Part shown: piece after piece, positions 35,548 to 46,870 of the stretch
Position numbering within the stretch: position 1 is the stretch's first letter
How the letters are laid out: each line of letters opens with the position of its first letter
Assembly: GCA_003313425.1 (NCBI GenBank)
Contig: NHZP01000032.1
Coordinates: 488,949-552,948, forward strand
Reading direction: 5' to 3'
Origin: Pseudopyrenochaeta lycopersici
Lineage: Eukaryota > Ascomycota > Dothideomycetes > Pleosporales > Pseudopyrenochaetaceae
Length of the DNA stretch: 64,000 nt
Notes under the pieces: model-generated
The model's input: the letters and a program-made list of their open reading frames with translations, nothing else
Databases searched by the model: none
What the model was told of the DNA's origin: nothing
Made by a program: the position numbers and the translations under genes

Positions 35548-36649
35548 TCATCTCACTCTAATGGGAGGACCTTGCCATACTTCCTGCACTCTCTCTCTCT
35601 CATGGATAAGGGAGCCCCTTATAGCTGATACTACATGCTTAAGGATAGCCTTGCCGGTGTAGATGTGGTGAAAGATTCGGCTAAGCTTCTTAGCCCCTTT
35701 ATCCTCTCGATTTTTGATAACCTGGCGTACTAGGACCTCTAGTTCCCTTCAATTTAAGGAAAGTATAAGATCTCTGGTAAGTATACGGATAAGAGAGGCT
35801 TGAACATGCTCACATCAAGAGGCTGTAAGCTATAGGTTGAATGAGGAGGATATATAGCCAGGAGGATCTCATTTTGGCCACAGTAATCAATAAAATCCAT
35901 AGTAAGGTGCAATCCATAGCTGTTAAGAATAAAGCAATCAATAGAAGGATCGAGCGTTCGCCTTAGTGTTGTGATCAAACACCTGTTTCCATCACGCTAG
36001 GCCTATCTCATTATTTGTCCACCCTGAGGGCGACAAGGCAAAGTGAGCTCTATCCTCCTTAGGATCAAAGCCTTGTAGCCAGGTGTCCTAGAGTGAGGAT
36101 AAGGCTGACTAATAGATCAAGGCAGGCTCCAGGGACCATCCATCCGCGCAGATGCAGGCTATTAAGCTTATCCACTCCCTATTACCATCCTAGATAGTAG
36201 TCCTATAGTTCCGCTCGTAATAGAGCCTCTTACTAAATACCCTTTTTAACCTAGTTACTACCCCTAAAAAGGACCACTTTTTATCTATATTATATACACA
36301 TCAAGGTTCTATTCTATATTACTCTGTCTTATTATCTATAAACTTAAAATAGAGGCTGTACTTAGCAGAGGAATAAGGGTTACCTTGCTAGCGTTCTACA
36401 GTCAACGCCATAGTTATCCGCGATTTTTGTGTAATTAATCCTTTCTCCAGGCTCTAAGGAGTCGTAAGCTGTAAGCATATCCTTAATTGAGCCCAGAGCC
36501 CATATTAGTTGAGTTACGTGGTGTTGAAAAAATCGTGTTGTTGCTGAGGACCGGGTGATACGCGATCCACCCCGTAGAGAAGGGAGTGCCTTCCTTGTCG
36601 CCTTATATCGATTAGCCCTGCACGACCCTACGAACCCTATGTCTGCCAA
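35548..36649 (-). pseudogene. Pogo-family (DDE_1) transposase remnant
   Basis: Minus-strand pieces in order: an N-terminal helix-turn-helix of the psq/CENP-B type (IKDMLTAYDSLEPGERINYT, near 36420-36490); a jump directly to a KYSLYFKFIDNKTE block (near 36330), which means the second helix-turn-helix region is missing; the first catalytic region (ICADGWSLEPALIYQSA); FILNSYGLHLTMDFIDYC at about 35890-35945, where the family has an LDGHGSH-type block, so the second catalytic Asp is Asn; and PPHSTYSLQPLDV with the third Asp. A readable C-terminus ends at a TGA at 35548-35550. Frameshifts and stops are present. Terminal repeats were not found. Inactive. Confidence 0.8.
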
Positions 36650-37071
36650 GAACTACAGGTTCGCCCGACCCAACGAGCCCTAGGCCTGCATTACTCCTAG
36701 GGGTCAGGTGTAAGACCACTATAATAAGTATGGCCAGTGGTGGTGTAAGAGCGCACAAGCGAATATCGTGGCGTTTGAGGCGACAAAGCACTGTCTTGTA
36801 ATCGTTCCAGGCGATTCGGACGAACCTTACACCGAACCACGGGGTGATTAGATCGTTAAATCAAACTATGCAAAGTATTACTTATTTTTCGGTAAATTTA
36901 ATTCCTCCGTCCCCGTTTCGCACAGCTCCCTATCTTTTGCTTAGAAGCGTCCGCTTCTCTACACGAGCACATGAGTTACGAAAACTTCCAAAATGCTATT
37001 GAACAATAGTTATATTCGCCTTTGAGCTCCACTACGAACAATCAGGATTAGCTTCTCTCGCACACTATTCT
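36650..37071. other. Intergenic, upstream of the dehydrogenase gene
   Basis: Contains an imperfect palindromic area (gtaagaccac...gtggtgtaag near 36710-36760) probably belonging to the pogo remnant. The remainder is the likely promoter region of the gene at 37072. No TATA box stands out. Confidence 0.4.
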
Positions 37072-38141
37072 ATGGATCGAAAACGCTCAATCCTTATTAC
37101 CAGGTCCGTCTCTGCGCTTGCGTTACTCTATTTGCTAAGTCAACTGTACTGACTGTCTAATTTAGATGCTCTCTAGGTGGAGCAGGCTATTCTCTCGCAC
37201 TTGAATTCGCCGCGCGAGGATTGCGCGTCTTCGCGACCGCTCGATCAACCAAAAACCTTTCTGCGCTGGAAGAAAAAGGCATTGAGGTGTTCGCGCTAGA
37301 TGTCACAAATGCAGCTAGTATTGCTGCACTGAAAGACGAGATTGTCAAGCGAACTGGTGGAAAACTAGATATTCTGTTCAACAATGCCGGCACAAGTATG
37401 TCTCACTCCAATTTCGTTCTTGAGGAAATATTCAGGCTTAACAATACTCCTATACGCGGTTGAATAAGCACTAATTAGTTCTTATTGAGTGTAGTGTATG
37501 AAGCCCCGGCTATCGAAGCCGATATAACGCGTGTCCGAGACATGTTTGATACCAATGTGTTTGGTCTGTTCAACATGGTCTCAGCCTTCACTCCCCTACT
37601 TTTTGCCTCAATTTCAGACTCTCGACTCCCACCAACTATTATCAACACTGCTTCGCTCCTTGCACGCCTTCCTTTCCCCTTTGCTGCAGCTTACAATGCT
37701 TCTAAGGCGGCAGTTGCATCCTACTCGGATACTATACGGGTTGAGCTTGCTCCTCTGGGCATCAAAGTTGTCACCTTGTTTATGGGCGAAGTATCAACAC
37801 ACCTTATGTCGCCTGATAACATCTCTTTTAGACCAGAGAGTATATATCGTGATGCTGAAGAGGCAGTTAAGAAGAGGAGCGTGATCCATGGGGAGTCTGG
37901 TATGAAGCCAGAGGAGTTCGCGCGCCAAGTTGTTGAAGAGGTTCTGGTCAAGAAGCCCGGCCTTACTGATGGTAATTATCTTTGGAAAGGCACAAGAGCT
38001 CTTCTTGTTTGGTTTGTTAATGCTGTTGGACCGAGAAAGGCATTTGACAGCACTGTAGAAGGGGCAATAGGATTGAACAAGAAAGAAATGAGGCAGCTGC
38101 TCTTTGATAAGAGTCAACGCGTATATAGAATAGCTAGTTAG
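37072..38141 (+). CDS. Short-chain dehydrogenase/reductase, AYR1-like, three exons
   Basis: Classical SDR of 302 residues. Exons: 37072-37103, 37166-37395, 37495-38141. The introns (62 and 99 bp) have donors GTCCGT and GTATGT, a branch-like actgac or actaat, and acceptors tttag and tgtag; both are needed to keep the frame. Features: MDRKRSILIT start; a cofactor loop reading T-R-C-S-L-G-G-A-G; LALEFAARGLRVFATARS; NNAG; and the catalytic YxxxK in AAYNASKAAV. Similarity is to fungal 1-acyldihydroxyacetone-phosphate reductase-like (AYR1) proteins, NADPH-dependent enzymes of lipid droplets/ER, though the substrate cannot be told from sequence. Oddity: the usual Gly of the TGxxxGxG loop is Arg (codon AG|A across intron 1), which could impair cofactor binding. 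It lies alone between transposon fossils. Confidence 0.85.
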
Positions 38142-39231
38142 GAACCTCTACAGCTTCAATTATTTTGCTGATTGCATGGTGTTGCGCGTGTATCAGGTGG
38201 TGGAACACGTTATAAAGAGCGCCATAACGAATAGACGGTAATAGAGCAACTGTAGGGTCGTTGGTGGCTGTTGCTATGTATTATTAGAATATGGCGTGGC
38301 GCTAGTTGTCTTTTCTATTTTCTTTCGGTATTGACGTTCGCTCCAATGATCATATCCTCACGCACTTATGTTATATGAACACAATTACTTGCTTTAACAT
38401 GGATAGCGCTGGAGGGCAGGAGAAAATGAATAAGGTGAGTGGCAATCATAAGGGAGGCAGGAGAGTAACGTTGGCGTTCGCTTAACTTCGAGTATGTAAT
38501 TTGAAGTCTAACCTGAATCATGCAATGGTACCATTCCACTTTTTAATAAGGACGGTCATAGGAAGAAAAATAATAAGAAACTAACTTGTTAGCCGTAGCC
38601 TCGTGCATAAAGTAAAAGTTTTCGGAACTCTTCACCCGTTTCCTTCCCTTACGTCACATAAACTTTGCTGCACGGCCATCACTCTGTTCGTGGCTTGGAA
38701 GCCACAGGAGCTGCCTCTGACCGCCGCTCACCAAATTCATTAATAGGGTCGGAAGAATCCTCCGGGAGGCAGAAACTAGGCCCCCAAGGTAATCTCGGCC
38801 CCCTATTTTCCGCCACCTCAACTTCCCGGCCACCTTGCCAAACCACTTTTGATGACCTAGTCAACAAACCTGGCCAGAACGGGAACAGTAACAACGTAAT
38901 TTTAGGTTTGTGTGGTGTGTGTCATGCAATCAGGCGCAAACAGTCGAAGTGAAGGATCTATCGTTTCGCTTCACCATGATTCGATCATCTTAATAACTGC
39001 AAGGATTGAAGGACGCATGGCTCGCTCCGACCTACTCTTGTACCTTAACTAATCATTCTGATGTGGATATATGCATCCATATCACCATTTTTATCTTCAT
39101 TCTACCAGATTATCTATTCGAAGAAGGTGTAAGTGACTACAGGGATAGAAAGTCTGTGCGATATTCATCTTTCATCCTAATCATCTGTAGACACGGTCGG
39201 GATTTGCTGGGTTCAAATTGTTGCTAAAGAA
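38142..39231. other. Intergenic, no gene identified
   Basis: Normal composition. Short open frames occur (for example 38665-38952) but have no recognised similarity and no clear splice continuity. A 12-bp word (gtggaacacgtt) at about 38202 recurs at 34088 and 43498; significance unknown. Confidence 0.35.
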
Positions 39232-39468
39232 ATGGAGTGCACAACTGGAGCAGCAAATGATAAGTTCTCAAGCAACGGGTTTTGTGGGAACATCCAAGGA
39301 ATAATGGAGGAAATCAATCGTCTCCAACAAGACCTTGCTTACGCAGACTCTACGCTAAGCCACGAGAAAATCTCGGATGCAGTACGCAGTCAAGTCGAAT
39401 CACAAATCATCAAAATTGGGGCACAGATACAATATATTCGGGAAGTGGTGTTCAACTTACGCCCGTAA
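39232..39468 (+). CDS. Possible small protein or 3' exon (78 codons)
   Basis: Open frame MECTTGAANDKFSSNG..., ending VVFNLRP. The middle (EEINRLQQDLAYADSTL) could form an amphipathic helix or short coiled coil. The codon pattern is plausible, but no family is recognised and no promoter or neighbouring exon was established. It may be a chance frame. Confidence 0.25.
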   Translation: MECTTGAANDKFSSNGFCGNIQGIMEEINRLQQDLAYADSTLSHEKISDAVRSQVESQIIKIGAQIQYIREVVFNLRP

Positions 39469-40940
39469 GGACCGCAGGGAAGGATTGTCCACGTAAATAT
39501 CTGTCGGTGTGTCGCCGGGTCATATATGGGCAACCTGTTCAGCATGGTAAGAATTCCCTTATTGTACTCGACAAGCGAGTTGCGCAGACAACGTTGAAGT
39601 ACTTGGTTTAATAGGCAAGGTGAAGCAGACAGGATAGGTTTCTTGATTATTCAGATAGGCAGTGGTTTCACCCATTTCAAAAGTCGTGTGCTGAAGGCGG
39701 AAAACAGCATCAGCGATGCCAGGACATAAGATTGGTTAGACAGCTGCACGCGAACAAATCGCTTCCATACTTTCGAGCGTCCTCCCCTAGCTTAGTTAGC
39801 TTCTTCAATTGGGCTGGCAATCGATTCATGGCTGGGTTCCGGCGCGCCGACGTCTAACTGTAGTTCGAAAGATGTTATACACTGTGGCAGCATGTCTTAT
39901 GTTGTTGTGGCGTCTCGAACAGAGTTGAACGCGCTGTAGGTTGTGGGGCTGGCCGCTCGCTTGTGGAACCCTGTTAACTTATCATTCCGAACGCTATTTG
40001 CGGAAACCGGGACCGGCAACGCCGTTTGGGATTCCTGTCTACTGAAAGGCTTTAGCCTCGGATAAATACCTGTGCGCCCGATGTTGTGCGTTCTGACACC
40101 ATTGAGCATTTGGTCAAAGCGCTCGATGCATACGTCTCCCGAGGCGAAGGGTATTTTAACTTCCGGTAGCTGTCAGAATGAGCCAATAGGATCGCGACCG
40201 AAACCCTGGCCCAGGATCGCCGATAAAGCACTCTTCAGTCATAATCCCATCCGAGCACGTCCCCTGATTCCCGTGCTCGTATTACAGACGGCACACAATC
40301 CTGTACGCGTGCTTGACTAACTTCACAGGAAGTTTTTTCTAGCTATGCGGCATTTTCTTCTAGGACTAGTTCCCTGAAACATTGAAGGCAGACGTTGGCC
40401 AACGAGGTGTTTGCCGACCATATTTCGCAGAGCCTTTTAACGCCCGGTGCAATGGTTCTAGGGCTCCTGGCGTCGGATTACCGTTCCCCGCGAACTCTAA
40501 ATACTTAACTTCAAAATTCCGAAGGTTGCGTCTGGCTGCAGACAAACTCACCAAACTCTAGATCCAGGCGCGCCACTGCGCTCAGAAGCCTGCAGTTTCC
40601 CACACAAATTCTGTATAGCCCGTTCACGACACCCTTTAACACGCACCTGCATACTTCAGCAGTTACTTTGATCGCATCATCAAGCGAGCCATCCCCGCGT
40701 TGGTGAAGACGCCATGCAAGTTCACAACGATGAGGTTGGTTTCGCAAGCCACTTTATGGCTTTGCGAGTTTTGTCCCTTCTTCTCACGGTCCAATTGCCA
40801 TCCACGGTACTTACCGCGAACCCTACTGACCTGCGAGTCATACTCTGCGAGAAAAGCAATCGGTTAGTGAAGTTTGGAGACAGTGTGTCGCCCTTTTGTT
40901 TGTGCGGGGAACCTATGTTCTAGTAGGATGATAAAATGTA
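39469..40940. other. Intergenic, probably containing decayed coding sequence
   Basis: Normal composition with several 60-80 codon frames on both strands, none assignable. Possibly an eroded gene; no motif found. Confidence 0.3.
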
Positions 40941-41949
40941 GTGTATTGTGTCGAGAACTCTGGCCTAGCTTATCTACAGGAACCCCACGACAAGATTATC
41001 AAGCTCGTCCGATTTCTTCTTGAGGCCGGAGCTGATTTGAATGCCCCAGCTGAGGAAGCTGGCGAAACGGCGCTTCAAGCTGCTATAAGCAGCGGAAAAA
41101 TTGAGTTAGTCCAGTGTCTTCTCGAAGCTGGGGCTGATATCGAATCTCCGGCGAGTAACCAGGAAGGGCGGACAGTACTTCAAGCAGCAGTAGAGCAAGG
41201 CAACATCGAGATAGCTCAGCTTTTACTTGAGGCTGGGGCAGATGTTAATGATCCGCCAGCATTTCTAGATGGGAGAACAGCACTTCAAGCAGCAGCAGGG
41301 AAAGACAACATCGAAATGGTCCAGCTCCTTCCCAAGGCTGGGGCAGATGTTGATGATACGCCAGGATATAGCAGTGGGAGAACAGCACTTCAAGCGGCGG
41401 CGGAGCGAGGTAACATCGAGATAATTCAGCTTTTGCTTGAGGCTGGGGCAGATGTAAATGCTCCGCCAGCAGAAGACGGTGGATTAACAGCACTTCAAGC
41501 CGCAGCATATAATGGCAGTATCGAAATGGTTCGGCTTCTTCTGAAGGCTGGGGCGGACATTCACGCACCATCATCAGACAAGAATGGGACGACACTAATT
41601 GAAACTGCAGTATCGGCGGGCAATATAGAACTCGTTAAGCGATTTCTTGAGGCCAAAGTTGATGTTAATGCCAGTGGAGGCGGTGGTGATGATGGGACAG
41701 CACTCCAAATGGGCGACATCTTCTGGCAATATCGAATTGGTTTTGGTCCTTCTCAGAGCGGGGGCAGACGTCAATGCCCCAGGACATACCACAGCACTTG
41801 AAGCTGCGGCCCGACGCGGTAATATAAAACTCGTTCAAGTTCTTCTTAAGGCCGGTGCATACCTTGATGTTGAAGCAGCGGATCGTAATGCCGGAACGGC
41901 TCTGAAAGCAGCCGTCAAAATTAGGCGCCTAAGAGTCCGCCCTTGGTAA
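40941..41949 (+). pseudogene. Ankyrin-repeat protein, frameshifted
   Basis: Nine or so tandem ankyrin repeats of about 34 residues, each with a LLLEAGADVN-type turn and a TALQAAAERGNIEI helix. The frame from 40941 runs through roughly residue 255, then at about 41710 the reading changes: the repeat continues in the +1 frame (TSSGNIELVLVLLRAGAD) to a stop at 41947-41949. A single extra base beside 'ctccaaatggg' explains this. Several repeats are near copies of one another at DNA level (cttcaagc, gaggctggggc), suggesting recent repeat expansion. No N-terminal domain (NACHT, F-box) is visible upstream, so it is probably a fragment of a larger protein. Ankyrin repeats mediate protein binding. It could be functional as two frames only if sequencing error caused the shift. 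Confidence 0.75.
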
Positions 41950-42174
41950 TGACTATCCCTTCTCTAGACCATGCCTCATGGCAGTATCCAAGATGAAATC
42001 TTATGGTCCCTGTGTGGTATTCCCAATGACGTTGGACTTGAGTTTGCGGAGAAGGGATTTTCCAGCTGGGAGACACGCGCAAACGATGGCTATGTGCACC
42101 TCAATTGTCCTAAGAGCCTAGCGTCAAAAAAGATTACTACTATTGGAGGCAGAAGTCGAGACCACTTGCACTTA

Positions 42175-43271
42175 CCACCACACCATTGAGGAAGAGGCTT
42201 CCCAGGTAATATCCGCTGTGTAGACTAAATCCACTAACAGCTTTAATCTAATAACGCTGACAACCACAACACTAACTCGCCTATTAGCCATTTCTGTTTC
42301 GACACTATCCACCTGGCTATAAACATACAATCCTCCTGCCATTAATACTATTATTACTCCAATCTTTTGCCTCATAGGAAGTTGGACACCCCGTAAAATC
42401 ATAAGTGGCAGGATAAGAATTGCAACATCCGTAACGATGTTCATAACACCATGAAAGACTGTAATCTTTAACCAGTTTATGCATGAGCCGCTGGTGATTG
42501 TAAGATCCCAGTATTTTTCCAGCGGCTGGCAGGCGTACACCCATACGAATGACGTCACCAGGCTGTATATAACAATAATTGCCATAATAATATATATAGC
42601 AACTCGGAGATTTCTCTGGGGTACAAATCGAATAAAAAGTATAAGAATCGAGAGCTTAGTAAGCATAATTGAGATACCATAAAAGGTTCCGCCGATCGCC
42701 CCAAGCTTAAAAATACGTTAGTTGGTCGGTTCTTTGAGAGTAAAAAGGATTAAGGTGGCTGAAGGGCTGTCATACTTTCATAAAATTAGGGCTAAGAACG
42801 GAAAATGGGACATCCCATAGGTGTCGTCCAAATCCATACTTAGTGACTGGAAATATTAATTAAATTCTCCGTGTCGACGTAGATGTATAAGTTACCTACC
42901 GAAATAGCTAGTTACAGAGTATGCTAAGGCAAGAAACTGGATTTAGGGTACTTAATTAGCAAATTATCCCCGTAAATAATTTAAGTAGGCCTAACCCATG
43001 CGAAAATTAATAGATCTACAAACGTTAACAAGGTTCTATTATAAGGATAGTAGGAGGGCATACGATCGTCTACCCTTACACAGCGTGTGATTAAGAAAGC
43101 AGTGTAAAATCGTAATCCCATAAACACAGTTGATATAATAGCAAATATAATGTTAATAGTGATAAAACTATGCGCTTTAGATAGCGGATTTGTAAAGTTT
43201 GGCGTAATACCTAGAGGGGGGGTTATCACACCAACGTCTTTGTCTCGCGGCGAAAGAAATCGAGGATACAT
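42175..43271 (-). pseudogene. Fungal rhodopsin-like (PTH11-related) membrane protein, truncated
   Basis: Minus-strand pieces of an integral membrane protein of the fungal rhodopsin-domain family. Exon 1 (43271 to about 43000) gives MYPRFLSPRD..., a first membrane segment (INIIFAIISTVFMGLRFYTA) and ITRCVRVDD. A short exon near 42776-42841 gives YGFGRHLWDVP...LSPNF. A fungal-type intron follows. Then about 42705-42175 gives GAIGGTFYGISIMLTKLSIL, further membrane segments (IYIIMAIIVIYSLVTSFVW, VMNIVTDVAILILPLMIL) and YTADITWEAS. The family normally continues well past ITWE; here the frame stops seven residues later. The stretch after exon 1 also lacks the expected second helix. Family members are thought to sense extracellular cues. 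Probably broken. Confidence 0.7.
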
Positions 43272-43936
43272 TGAGTGATTGGTGCAGGAGTGGGTTCGAT
43301 GGTTTCAAAGAGTAACGAGTGTGCGAAGAAGCAGGCGCTACTAGGGCATATAAATATATAACAGTATCTCGTAGATATAGATTCTTAAATTCTCAAATCT
43401 CAAACGATTTTATTGAGTGGCTGTTGAAATTGTTGGGGTTCGGAGATGCTGATTTTACATTTTGAGCGTGGCCCGAGGACTGGGGTGGCCCGAGGAGGTG
43501 GAACACGTTCAGCGAGACGGTCGCGGTTACCATTCCGCCTCCTCTGGTGCTATTCGCAAAAATCAGTATCGTAAACGCCACTTGGAATTCCCCGGGTGCT
43601 ACAGGACTTCTTCGGCTGAATTTGAAACATACAGGTGACCGTAATTCCTTTGGATGAATGCATTTGCATTAGACGGTGTGCGTTCTACGCTATCCTATGA
43701 GGTAAGAAGCATATTGACTCACGCTAGCAATTCAAATTAGCCAATGGGATACTAACCCGGAAAACCAGGCCTCGGATCGCCACCAAGATGTAGCTAAACT
43801 TCAAGGTTACTGGGTTCATGACAGAAGACACAAGTGTGCGTTGCACACGGACGAGCTCTGCCTCTACCAGGCATAATGGGTCAAATTATTGAAATGAAAC
43901 CCCCATCTCCAGAGTGGCCGTCAACAAACCATTTCG
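43272..43936. other. Intergenic between rhodopsin remnant and HET gene
   Basis: Contains a direct repeat gtggcccgagga (about 43470 and 43487) and the presumed promoter of the gene at 43937. No gene seen. Confidence 0.35.
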
Positions 43937-46162
43937 ATGTCGCTGCTGTGTGAACAACTATTGATTTTTATCTTGATTTGCATTTTTAGTCCATTCATTT
44001 GCGCTTTCGGTCTCCTTTACTCTCTGTACCACCTAGGAGCAGCTCTCTTCAAACGCCTCTGGGTGAAATGGAGCCTTCCAATGAGCTACCTTCTGACAAA
44101 ACGGAGCCCTCCGATGAGCCGCCTTCGGTCAAAATGGGCTTTGCGGATTGTAGGCGTACGGCTCAAAATCCAGGGGCGCTACCGACCTTTTGTTCCACAT
44201 TCACTCTGGATAGCACCTCCCACGCCTTGGGACGTGGATCCACGGGAGCACTTTTGTGATTTCTGTCAGCGTGCCGGAGTGTATTGTACACTTCGAGGAA
44301 AATACCGCCACTTGCATTGGGGAGGACAGACGCATTTACCTCTTTCTATGAGGGAACTCTCCGAAAGAAAGAAATGCATCTTTTGCAAGCTTGTTCTCGG
44401 ACTTGCCTCCCAAGCTGAAGCCATGCCCCAGCAAAGCTCGGCCTCCACTGTAGTAGTACCCGAGATTCGGGTCACAGGGCTTCCTGCGCCTTGTTTCGGT
44501 TACACAGTCTATGTCGATGACGAGAGACGAGGTGACATCGTCCAACAACAATTGAGCTTCAACATCGCGTCCTCTCTCAACTTACAATTCATACGAGACA
44601 GCCTCGATACTTGTTTAAGGCATCATAAGCTCTGCAACTCTGCAGGAGGGCGAGCTTCAACGCTTCTGACCCCTTTAAATCTGCTCCTGATTGACGTCGA
44701 AGAGAATTGCGTGAAGGAAGCTTGGTCCACGGAAGAGTATCTCGCATTAAGTTATGTCAGAGGAGACGTTCCAGTGCCCGAGGCTAAGAGCTCCAATATA
44801 AACGCTCTAAAACAACGGCACTCCTTAAACTCGTACTTCGGCAAATTACCGTTTATCTTCCAAGATGCGATGGCTCTTGTGCGACAGCTCGGAAAACGAT
44901 ATCTCTGGACAGACATTCTATGCATAATACAAGATTCGCCAGACAAGCATGCGCAGCTCTCGAATATGGACGCGATATACAGCCAAGCTCTTTTGACTAT
45001 CGTCGCAACGTCGGCTAAAGAGGCAAGCTGCCGACTGCCAGGAGTTTGTCCTGGAACACGGCCTGCCGGCTGTGCAGCAATTAACCAAAAATTCTCGGTC
45101 ATTGCAAGGCGTTCGTTCACAGAGGTCCTTCAAAACTCAATCTATGAGACACGAGGCTGGACTCTCCAAGAAAGGCTCTTATCGCCAAGGTGCTTACATC
45201 TGACTAATTGGAACGCAGTGTTCCAGTGCCAGGAAACGGTGTTGTCCGAGTGGAATACACTCCCAGATGATTTAAATGACCCCGATGGATGGATTGAGCA
45301 GAAGAAACCATCATTTTGGCCTCTATTGCCTTCCGATGGCATCGTGGCTGTTCACAAACCAGATCTCAAGGTCTGCTTTGAGACATTTGCACGACTCCTG
45401 GAACTTTATACGACGAGAAACCTATCATATCATTCAGATGCCTTACATGCCTTTTCTGGTGTTCTTTCAATAATAGAGCGGCACACTGGCGGAGAGTCAC
45501 GATGCGGCATCCCTATGAAGCTTTTCATGATTGGACTACTCTGGTCACCAAGGCGCAAGGATAATAAGGCCTTAGGTGCTTCATGTAAGTTACGTCGAAA
45601 TGAGTGCTTCCCAACCTGGTCATGGGCTGGCTGGCTCGAGCCGGTTGGCTTTCCGTTATCGAGCTTTCTAACTAGCCCCTCCTTCTTGTCCGGCCACTTC
45701 GAATTCGCCGACGATCAGCTCCATGAACAGAGGAAACAATCACCATCTCTGCCAAACGTCGATTTTCTCTCTATCTGTGCGCGTTTGACATCAGCGGATT
45801 ATTTCGAATTTTGCCACCACACGTCAGATGAGGAACATGTGATTCGATACTATCCATGTTATGTCCGTCACACTAGCAGTGCCAAGGTCTGGTTCCACGG
45901 GAAACTCTATGGCGGGCCTGGTAGAAATGGGACCCACTTGATCCAACTCTTCCGGTATTCCACCTCAATGGAAGTGCGAGCGCGATTGCAATTTCCGACG
46001 CGGGAGAGGGTGGATGCATTTGGTAACCGAGGAGTCCCTCTCATTATTGTTATGTTGGTGGAGTGGAAGAGGTATTACGCGGAACGATTGGCCATTGGAT
46101 ATATTTACGAAGATACGTGGGAGTTGACAAATCCGGAGTGGAAATATCTCCTTCTAGCTTGA
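43937..46162 (+). CDS. HET-domain (heterokaryon incompatibility) protein, 741 aa
   Basis: Single-exon, fully open gene. Residues about 5-36 form a hydrophobic segment (LLIFILICIFSPFICAFGLL), probably a membrane anchor. Two CxxC pairs (CDFC about 107, CIFC about 147) resemble the Cys-rich preamble common before fungal HET domains. The HET domain spans about 268-415: YLALSYVRG, a central RYLWTDILCIIQD, a MDAIYSQALLTIVA block, and TRGWTLQERLLSPRCLHL. HET proteins trigger cell death after fusion of genetically different hyphae. One invariant-looking position is changed: the first block normally reads LSYVWG, here LSYVRG. The ATG at 43937 gives the full hydrophobic segment and no upstream in-frame extension is evident. 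It is the only long uninterrupted gene in the window, in an island between transposon blocks, a usual setting for this family. Confidence 0.92.
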   Translation: MSLLCEQLLIFILICIFSPFICAFGLLYSLYHLGAALFKRLWVKWSLPMSYLLTKRSPPMSRLRSKWALRIVGVRLKIQGRYRPFVPHSLWIAPPTPWDVDPREHFCDFCQRAGVYCTLRGKYRHLHWGGQTHLPLSMRELSERKKCIFCKLVLGLASQAEAMPQQSSASTVVVPEIRVTGLPAPCFGYTVYVDDERRGDIVQQQLSFNIASSLNLQFIRDSLDTCLRHHKLCNSAGGRASTLLTPLNLLLIDVEENCVKEAWSTEEYLALSYVRGDVPVPEAKSSNINALKQRHSLNSYFGKLPFIFQDAMALVRQLGKRYLWTDILCIIQDSPDKHAQLSNMDAIYSQALLTIVATSAKEASCRLPGVCPGTRPAGCAAINQKFSVIARRSFTEVLQNSIYETRGWTLQERLLSPRCLHLTNWNAVFQCQETVLSEWNTLPDDLNDPDGWIEQKKPSFWPLLPSDGIVAVHKPDLKVCFETFARLLELYTTRNLSYHSDALHAFSGVLSIIERHTGGESRCGIPMKLFMIGLLWSPRRKDNKALGASCKLRRNECFPTWSWAGWLEPVGFPLSSFLTSPSFLSGHFEFADDQLHEQRKQSPSLPNVDFLSICARLTSADYFEFCHHTSDEEHVIRYYPCYVRHTSSAKVWFHGKLYGGPGRNGTHLIQLFRYSTSMEVRARLQFPTRERVDAFGNRGVPLIIVMLVEWKRYYAERLAIGYIYEDTWELTNPEWKYLLLA

Positions 46163-46525
46163 CTCCTAGCTATCTCGAACTGCCTAGTATGTGCTGGGGG
46201 GGGGGGGGGGTTGTGAGGCGAGGACAGAGGAGAGGAGAGCTAGGAGTAAGCCCGAAAGATCTGCTCACTTGTCACGTACAACAACCAATCGCGCATCAGC
46301 TCACCATAACAAGACGCAGTGTATCAGTCCACCCCCTCTCTCGCCCGGGATGATAAGCATGTTGCGGGACTGCTTTATCAATAGCCCCTATAATCGCCGC
46401 GATCACTTCTTGGGCGAATCCGTCGAGTACATACATGCGTATATGAGCACTACGTGAGTATTAGGCCCGTGAGTACTACACTCATATAATCACGAGTACT
46501 CATATAAGAGGTCATGTGACATACG
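46163..46525. other. Intergenic with a G15 homopolymer
   Basis: A run of 15 G (46196-46210) lies 34 bp after the HET stop codon. Further right, gtgagta(t/c)t motifs and their complements near 46450-46505 form imperfect inverted repeats, possibly an edge of the adjacent hAT remnant. Confidence 0.5.
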
Positions 46526-46870
46526 AAAAATGGTGTAACATCTGCTACACCACAGATTCGGCCTCTAAATCATCTTGTAGCACTGGTTCTATATCCATAT
46601 TATCATCATCAAACCCCAGAATACACACCAGACCTAATCCACCCTTGCTAGACTGAATAATGAGCCCTTCACGTAGCCAGTTTCTATATATTCCACCTTC
46701 TCAAGATTCTGACATATAATCGGCAGCCTACCCCATGAGGCTGTACGACGAGCGCCTGAGAAGGCCCTTTCTCGCTCTGCTGATTCGGACGGGATAGAGA
46801 GTATGTCGATAGCCATGCGGCTAAGCCGTGGATACTCATAACAGATCGTCAATTCCTCCTCTGTTGCCAA
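46526..46870 (-). pseudogene. hAT transposase C-terminal fragment
   Basis: Minus-strand frame with the hAT dimerisation signature: EYPRLSRMAIDILSIPSESA, then ERERAFSGARRTASWGRL. After a frameshift the acidic tail (GFDDDNMDIEPVLQDDLEAE) follows to about 46526. Only the last 110 or so residues are present, so it cannot transpose. Confidence 0.8.

Noticed and set aside
34088..43510. gtggaacacgtt shared by 34088, 38202 and 43498 as a repeat family
   Set aside because: Sequence on either side of the 12-bp word does not align among the three sites.
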